Shown here piece after piece: positions 60,357-64,000 of a stretch of 64,000 nt of DNA. The DNA is from VRUE01 sp963817905 (GTDB taxonomy: Bacteria; Actinomycetota; Thermoleophilia; Solirubrobacterales; 70-9): assembly GCA_963817905.1 (NCBI GenBank), contig CAWFPS010000002.1, forward strand, positions 1,054,001-1,118,000. Reading direction: 5' to 3'. The notes under the pieces were generated by a model. It saw only the letters and a program-made list of their open reading frames with translations, was not told the DNA's origin and did not search any database. Position 1 is the stretch's first letter. Each line of letters begins with the position of its first letter. The translations under genes and the position numbers were made by a program.

Positions 60357-60431
60357 GGAGCGCCGGGCAGCCCTCCCAAAACGAGCGGCTGCGCCGCTCT
60401 TGAGTGTTTTGGGAGGGCTGCCCGGCGCTCC
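60357..60431. repeat. 75-bp palindromic repeat, copy 2
   Basis: Arms 60357-60382 and 60406-60431 are 26-bp perfect inverted copies. The core (CGGGCAGCCCTCCCAAAAC, the inner stem GAGCGGC-TGC-GCCGCTC and TTGAGT) equals copy 1 except for one loop base, while the outermost arm bases differ but remain complementary. That covariation shows selection or mutual templating for pairing. It starts 6 bp after the MaoC stop and ends 15 bp before hrcA. Confidence 0.88.
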
Positions 60432-60446
60432 TCTTAGACTTCAATC

Positions 60447-61469
60447 GTGCTTTCGCAGCGGCAAGAGCTGATTCTCAAGCTGGTCGTTGACGCGTATCTC
60501 GCGTCGGGGAAGCCCGTGCCTTCGAGAGAGATTGCCGAGCAGCCTCTGGTTGAGTGGGGACCCTCGACCGTTCGGGCGGAGCTGGCGGCGCTGGAGGCGG
60601 CTGGATACCTGACCCACCCGCATACTTCGGCCGGGCGGGTGCCGACCGAGACCGGCTACCGGCGTCATGTCGACGCGATGATGGCGATGGGCGGCCCTCC
60701 TGCCGAGGCCTCCGTGGAGCTTGAGCTGCGCCGGGAGATCGATGCGGCTATGCGGGAGACGACCGCGGTGCTGGCCCAGGTCACCGACCTGATGGCGCTG
60801 GTCACGGCGCCGCCGGAAACCGTGGCGGCGACGATCCACCGGGTCGAGGTCCTGCGCCTGCAGCCCAGCCGGGTGATGGTGGTCGCGATCGCCTCCAACG
60901 GTGCCGTCGCCAAGCGCACCTTCGACTATTCCGCCCCGGTCGATCCCGGCCTGGTCGAGTGGGCCTCCAGCTACCTCAACGAGTCGCTCTCCGGCCTGGG
61001 GCTCGGCGCCCGCATGATCGCCAGCCGGCTCGCCGATCCGGACCTGAGTCCGGCCGAGGCCGAGTTCGTCGCCACGCTGGGCGCCGCCTTCACCGAGCTC
61101 GAGGGCGAGGAGTCCGCCGACACCCTCTACACGGAGGGCGCCTCGCGGCTGCTCTCCGAAGCTCACTCGGCCGACCTGCCGCGCGCCGACATGCTGATGA
61201 CCGCGCTGGAGGAGCGAGCGACCCTGCTCGGGATGCTGCGCTCCGCCCTCGACCGCCGCTCGGTCTTCCTCTGGATCGGCGACGAGAACCCGCGCCCGGA
61301 GCTGCGCTCGGTGAGCGTCGTCGGGGCCAATTACGGCCTCGCCCATCGCAACCTCGGCTCCGTCGGCGTCGTCGGTCCGCTGCGGATGGACTACGCAACC
61401 GCGATCGCCTCGGTCCGCGGCGCCGCCCGCGAGCTGTCGCGTTACTGCGAGACGGTCTACGACGGCTGA
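60447..61469 (+). CDS. hrcA: heat-inducible transcription repressor HrcA
   Basis: A 340-residue protein from GTG. An N-terminal winged helix (LSQRQELILKLVVDAYLASG, KPVPSREIAEQPLVEWGPST, then HPHTSAGRVPTETGYRRHVD) is characteristic. The middle domain and C-terminal WIGDENPRPELRSVSVVGAN, GSVGVVGPLRMDYATAIASV are conserved HrcA blocks. It is followed 7 bp later by a dnaJ-type gene. No CIRCE operator could be found in the 60 bp upstream, which are filled with a palindromic repeat, so its targets are probably elsewhere. Confidence 0.95.
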   Translation: MLSQRQELILKLVVDAYLASGKPVPSREIAEQPLVEWGPSTVRAELAALEAAGYLTHPHTSAGRVPTETGYRRHVDAMMAMGGPPAEASVELELRREIDAAMRETTAVLAQVTDLMALVTAPPETVAATIHRVEVLRLQPSRVMVVAIASNGAVAKRTFDYSAPVDPGLVEWASSYLNESLSGLGLGARMIASRLADPDLSPAEAEFVATLGAAFTELEGEESADTLYTEGASRLLSEAHSADLPRADMLMTALEERATLLGMLRSALDRRSVFLWIGDENPRPELRSVSVVGANYGLAHRNLGSVGVVGPLRMDYATAIASVRGAARELSRYCETVYDG

Positions 61470-61476
61470 GATTTCA

Positions 61477-62145
61477 GTGGCCCAGGACTACTACGAGCTG
61501 CTCGGCGTCGAGCGCGGCGCCTCCGACGCGGAGGTCAAGCGGGCCTTCCGCAAGCTCGCCCGCGAGCTGCACCCAGATGTCAACGCCCACGATCCCGAGG
61601 CGGAAAGGAAGTTCAAGGCGGCTGCCGAGGCCTACGAGGTGCTCTCCGATCCCGAGCAGCGCCAGGTCTACGACCGCTTCGGCCAGGACGGGCTGCGCCA
61701 GGGCGGCTTCCCGCCCGGTGGGGGCGCCGGCTTCGGCTCGATCGAGGATCTCCTCGGCGCCGTCTTCGGCGGTGCCTTCGGCTTCGAGGTGCGGCGCGGG
61801 CCGATGCGCGGCCAGGACCTGATGCACGCCGTGGAAATCACCGCGATCCAAGCGATGCTCGGCGCCAGCGTCAAGATCCCCAGCCACGAGGGTGAGCGTG
61901 AGGTAGAGCTGCCCTCCGGTATCCAGCACGGCACCCAGTTCGCCCTCCGGGGCCACGGCCTCCCCGGGGCAAACGGCGGGCCGCCCGGCGACTTGCGCAT
62001 CGTCATCCACGTGATCGTCCCCAGCGAACTCTCCGAGGAGCAGCGCGAGCTGGCCGAGAAGCTCGAAGCCAGCCTCGAGCCGCACAACCTCCGCTCCCAG
62101 GACGACGAGGGGTTCTTTACCCGCGTGCGCCGGGCCTTCGGTTGA
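61477..62145 (+). CDS. dnaJ: short DnaJ-type co-chaperone with a single C-terminal domain
   Basis: 222 residues from GTG. The J domain is complete (YYELLGVERGASDAEVKRAF, LARELHPDVNAHDPEAERKF; HPD present) and is followed by a Gly/Phe-rich linker (about residues 75-100). Then comes only one substrate-binding-like domain (AVEITAIQAMLGASVKIPSH, VELPSGIQHGTQFALRGHGL, PPGDLRIVIHVIVP) that aligns best with the second C-terminal domain of DnaJ. The Cys-rich zinc domain and the other C-terminal domain are missing. The usual DnaJ is about 375 residues. Location after hrcA suits a stress role with DnaK. Confidence 0.88.
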   Translation: MAQDYYELLGVERGASDAEVKRAFRKLARELHPDVNAHDPEAERKFKAAAEAYEVLSDPEQRQVYDRFGQDGLRQGGFPPGGGAGFGSIEDLLGAVFGGAFGFEVRRGPMRGQDLMHAVEITAIQAMLGASVKIPSHEGEREVELPSGIQHGTQFALRGHGLPGANGGPPGDLRIVIHVIVPSELSEEQRELAEKLEASLEPHNLRSQDDEGFFTRVRRAFG

Positions 62146-63020
62146 TCCGGCTCGCGGTCCGCTGTTCTCCCGAGCAGGCCGAGATCGTCCTCGCCGAGCT
62201 GACCGTCCTCGCCCCCAATGGGGTCGAGGAGGAAACCGGGCCGGGCTACGTCGAGTATGCGATCTACGGCGGCGAGGGGGAGCTGCCCGAGCTGGGCGAG
62301 ATCGAGGTCGCGGCCGGCGACGGCCTGGTCGAGGTCGTCGCCACCGAGGTCCCCGACGACTGGGCCGACCGCTGGCAGGATTTCCACAAGCCGCTCCTGG
62401 TCGGCGACCGCCTCTGGCTGCGGCCGTCCTGGGAGGAGACGCGCGAGGGAACGATCGACGTCGTCGTGGACCCCGGCCAAGCGTTCGGCACGGGAGCGCA
62501 TCCGACGACGCGGCTTTGCCTGGAGTTCTTGCTGGAGCTGGCGAAGGCCGGCAAGGCGCGCGGTCCGCTGACAGACCTCGGCACCGGCTCCGGCGTGCTG
62601 GCCATTGCAGCCGCCAAGCTCGGCTGGAGTCCGGTAAGCGGCTACGACCACGAGAAGACTTCGATTGAGGTCGCGGCGGAAAACACCAGCGCCAACGGAG
62701 TCTCGATCGAACTCGAACGCCGCAACCTTCGCGAGGGACTGCCCGAGCTAGCGCCAACGGTTGTGGCCAACATGACCGCCCCAGTCCTGAAGGTGGTAGC
62801 CGAACAGCTGACGAGCGATTCGGGGAGCCGGGGGAGGGTCTCCCGGAGCCTCCCCGCTGTTGCTCCGGGAGACCCTCCCCCGGCTCCCTCAACCCTCATC
62901 CTCTCCGGCCTGCTCCCACCAGAGCTCGACGAGACAGCAGCGGCCTATGTTCCGGCCGGGCTCGAGGAGGCCGACCGGCGCCTGGATGGGGACTGGGCCG
63001 CCCTCCTGCTTCAGCGATAG
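62142..63020 (+). CDS. prmA: ribosomal protein L11 methyltransferase with a hairpin-encoded insertion
   Basis: 292 residues from a TTG that overlaps the dnaJ stop by 4 bp. Substrate-binding N-terminal domain, then VVVDPGQAFGTGAHPTTRLC, LEFLLELAKAG, SAM motif LTDLGTGSGVLAIAAAKLGW, and NMTAPVLKVVAEQL (N-x-x-x-P-type motif IV). Between that helix and the final strands LILSGLLPPELDETAAAYVP a stretch of about 22 residues encoded by a 27-bp-armed hairpin (62823-62888) is inserted in frame. The essential motifs are outside the insertion, so the enzyme is probably active. Confidence 0.92.
   Translation: MIRLAVRCSPEQAEIVLAELTVLAPNGVEEETGPGYVEYAIYGGEGELPELGEIEVAAGDGLVEVVATEVPDDWADRWQDFHKPLLVGDRLWLRPSWEETREGTIDVVVDPGQAFGTGAHPTTRLCLEFLLELAKAGKARGPLTDLGTGSGVLAIAAAKLGWSPVSGYDHEKTSIEVAAENTSANGVSIELERRNLREGLPELAPTVVANMTAPVLKVVAEQLTSDSGSRGRVSRSLPAVAPGDPPPAPSTLILSGLLPPELDETAAAYVPAGLEEADRRLDGDWAALLLQR
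62823..62888. repeat. in-frame hairpin with 27-bp perfect arms inside prmA
   Basis: GGGAGCCGGGGGAGGGTCTC plus CCGGAGC at 62823-62849 is inverted exactly at 62862-62888, with a 12-bp loop. The unit is 66 bp long, exactly 22 codons, so insertion or removal would not change the frame. Confidence 0.88.
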
Positions 63021-63021
63021 T

Positions 63022-63058
63022 TGGCGCCTTTTACGTCATATGGACATATAAAGCGCCA
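63022..63058. promoter_or_regulatory. AT-rich hairpin between prmA and a membrane protein gene
   Basis: TGGCGC (63022-63027) and GCGCCA (63053-63058) flank an AT-rich centre with CATATGGACATATAA. In this GC-rich DNA it stands out. It may end the hrcA-dnaJ-prmA transcript and also provide the promoter of the next gene. Confidence 0.4.
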
Positions 63059-63090
63059 GGTAGCCGCGTGCGACGATATGTTTCCCGACG

Positions 63091-63579
63091 ATGCTCGCGA
63101 CGATCGTTGATCCCGGCTACAAGTTCGCCCTCTTCCTGCACATCCTCGCGGTCGTGCTGGCCTTTGGGCCGACGTTCGGTTACGCGTTCTTCTTTTCGGT
63201 GACGCCGCAGTTCCCGCGAGCGACGCCGGCGATCATCGCCGGCATTCAGAAGATCGATCGATACCTGGTCAATCCCGGCATGATCGTCCTGCTGCTGGCC
63301 GGGATCTACCTGCTGGCTGACGAAAAGGCTTGGGAGGCCAGCGATGCCTTCATCAGCGTTGGCTTCCTGGCAATCATCGTCCTCTTCGGCCTCCAGCACG
63401 GTTTCTTCCGACCGCAATCGGCCCGCGCCCGCGAGCTTGCCGAACGTGACCTGAAGGCGGGTGACGAGCTTGGCCCGGAGTTCATGGCTGTCTCGGAACG
63501 GCTCAGCAAAGTCGGCTCGCTCGCCGGCCTGATCGTCGTGGTGACGATCTTCTTCATGGCTTACAAGCCCTTCCTCTAG
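63091..63579 (+). CDS. DUF2269-type integral membrane protein
   Basis: A 162-residue protein with four hydrophobic helices (FALFLHILAVVLAFGPTFGY, IDRYLVNPGMIVLLLAGIYL, FISVGFLAIIVLFGLQHGFF, VGSLAGLIVVVTIFFMAYKP). The HILAVVLAFGPT start and the conserved central Pro are typical of DUF2269 proteins. There is no signal peptide and no soluble domain. Function unknown. It ends 64 bp before the murI ATG and may share a transcript with it. Confidence 0.72.
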   Translation: MLATIVDPGYKFALFLHILAVVLAFGPTFGYAFFFSVTPQFPRATPAIIAGIQKIDRYLVNPGMIVLLLAGIYLLADEKAWEASDAFISVGFLAIIVLFGLQHGFFRPQSARARELAERDLKAGDELGPEFMAVSERLSKVGSLAGLIVVVTIFFMAYKPFL

Positions 63580-63643
63580 GGCAGCTGTCCTGACCTCCCA
63601 GGCGGCCCCCGAGACTCCGCTCGACGCCTCGCTGCCGATCGCG

Positions 63644-64000
63644 ATGTTCGACTCGGGGGTGGGCGGCCTCACGGTGCTGCACGAGTGCCTGGTCTCCTTG
63701 CCCGAGGAGGACTTCGTCTACCTCGGCGACACCGATTGGTTCCCCTACGGGGTTAAGGATCGGGACGAGCTGCGGGAGCGGATCCGGGCGATCGCGGAAC
63801 TGCTGCTCGGCGGACGTGCCAAGCTGCTGGTGATCGCCTGCAACACGGCGACCTCGATCGGCGTGGACGTCGCGCGGGAGGTCGCGGCCGAGCACGGGGT
63901 GGAGGTGGTCCCGGTGGTCGAGCCGCAGGCGGAGATCGCCGCCGCGATCACCGACAATGGCAGGGTCGGCGTGCTGGCGACGCCGAACACGGTCGCGAGC
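63644..64000 (+). CDS. murI: glutamate racemase, N-terminal part (3' end outside window)
   Basis: The frame is open to the end of the window. MFDSGVGGLTVLHECLVSLP is the conserved N-terminus with the catalytic-site Asp-Ser, YLGDTDWFPYGVKDRDEL is the second block, and LLVIACNTATSIGVDVAREV contains the first catalytic Cys. Family members normally have 3-6 residues before FDSG, so the true start may be a few codons upstream, for instance a CTG at 63590; no ATG, GTG or TTG is available there. It makes D-glutamate for peptidoglycan. Confidence 0.93.
   Translation, partial: MFDSGVGGLTVLHECLVSLPEEDFVYLGDTDWFPYGVKDRDELRERIRAIAELLLGGRAKLLVIACNTATSIGVDVAREVAAEHGVEVVPVVEPQAEIAAAITDNGRVGVLATPNTVAS

Noticed and set aside
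60351..60446. CIRCE operator upstream of hrcA
   Set aside because: The inverted TTAGCACTC / GAGTGCTAA sequence is absent; the GAGTG-like bases in the region belong to the palindromic repeat.

Overview
The window is high-GC DNA of actinobacterial character. The gene set and order on the right (leuS, comEA-comEC, holA, rpsT, murJ, lepA, a MaoC pair, hrcA-dnaJ-prmA, murI) fit a member of the Thermoleophilia (Solirubrobacterales-like). That assignment is inference from protein style and gene order; no 16S rRNA gene or marker comparison was possible. GTG and TTG starts and 1-4 bp stop/start overlaps are frequent.

Positions 1 to about 38,040 are an accretion-type genomic island. Four direct repeats of a 43-bp 3' tRNA segment (tRNA-Gly(GCC)-like, from the anticodon loop to the acceptor end) lie on the + strand at 5862, 16306, 26224 and 36531, about 10 kb apart. 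They look like att sites of elements stacked into one tRNA gene whose intact copy should lie left of the window. Segment A (1-5.9 kb) holds the end of a UvrD-like helicase, a membrane/nuclease-like protein, a HEPN-like protein and two membrane proteins. Segment B (5.9-16.3 kb) is an integrative mobilizable element with a toxin-antitoxin pair, intact tyrosine integrase, excisionase, two XRE regulators, a MobF relaxase-helicase and a HEPN-rich cargo. Segment C (16.3-26.2 kb) carries an AAA+ ATPase, an integrase remnant and a complete QatABCD-type anti-phage operon extended by two more genes. Segment D (26.2-36.5 kb) carries an IS630-type element, a near-duplicate of the ATPase, recombinase remnants, VapBC-like pairs, an XRE-DUF433 protein and AbiE modules. 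Segment E (36.6-38.0 kb) is little more than a third, divergent ATPase. Segments A, C and D share a right-end layout: a 30-bp palindrome about 117 bp before the tRNA fragment and a CCTGCAAAT motif 40 bp before it. The ATPases are each preceded by their own interrupted palindrome.

From about 38,090 the DNA is chromosomal. First come a secreted InlB-repeat protein, an SF2 helicase, a DoxX-like protein, a GH114-type secreted hydrolase, a methyltransferase, a saccharopine-dehydrogenase-like enzyme, tRNA-Ala(GGC) and a SpoIIM-like membrane protein. The housekeeping run from leuS to murI follows. This part is sprinkled with long perfect inverted repeats (25-27 bp arms). Two near-identical copies flank the MaoC pair, and others sit in frame inside a membrane glycosyltransferase-like gene and prmA.

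The island combines selfish-element functions (integration, mobilization, toxin-antitoxin) with defence (Qat, AbiE, HEPN proteins). The least explained components are the recurrent ATPase with its private palindrome and the conserved palindromic right-end module.
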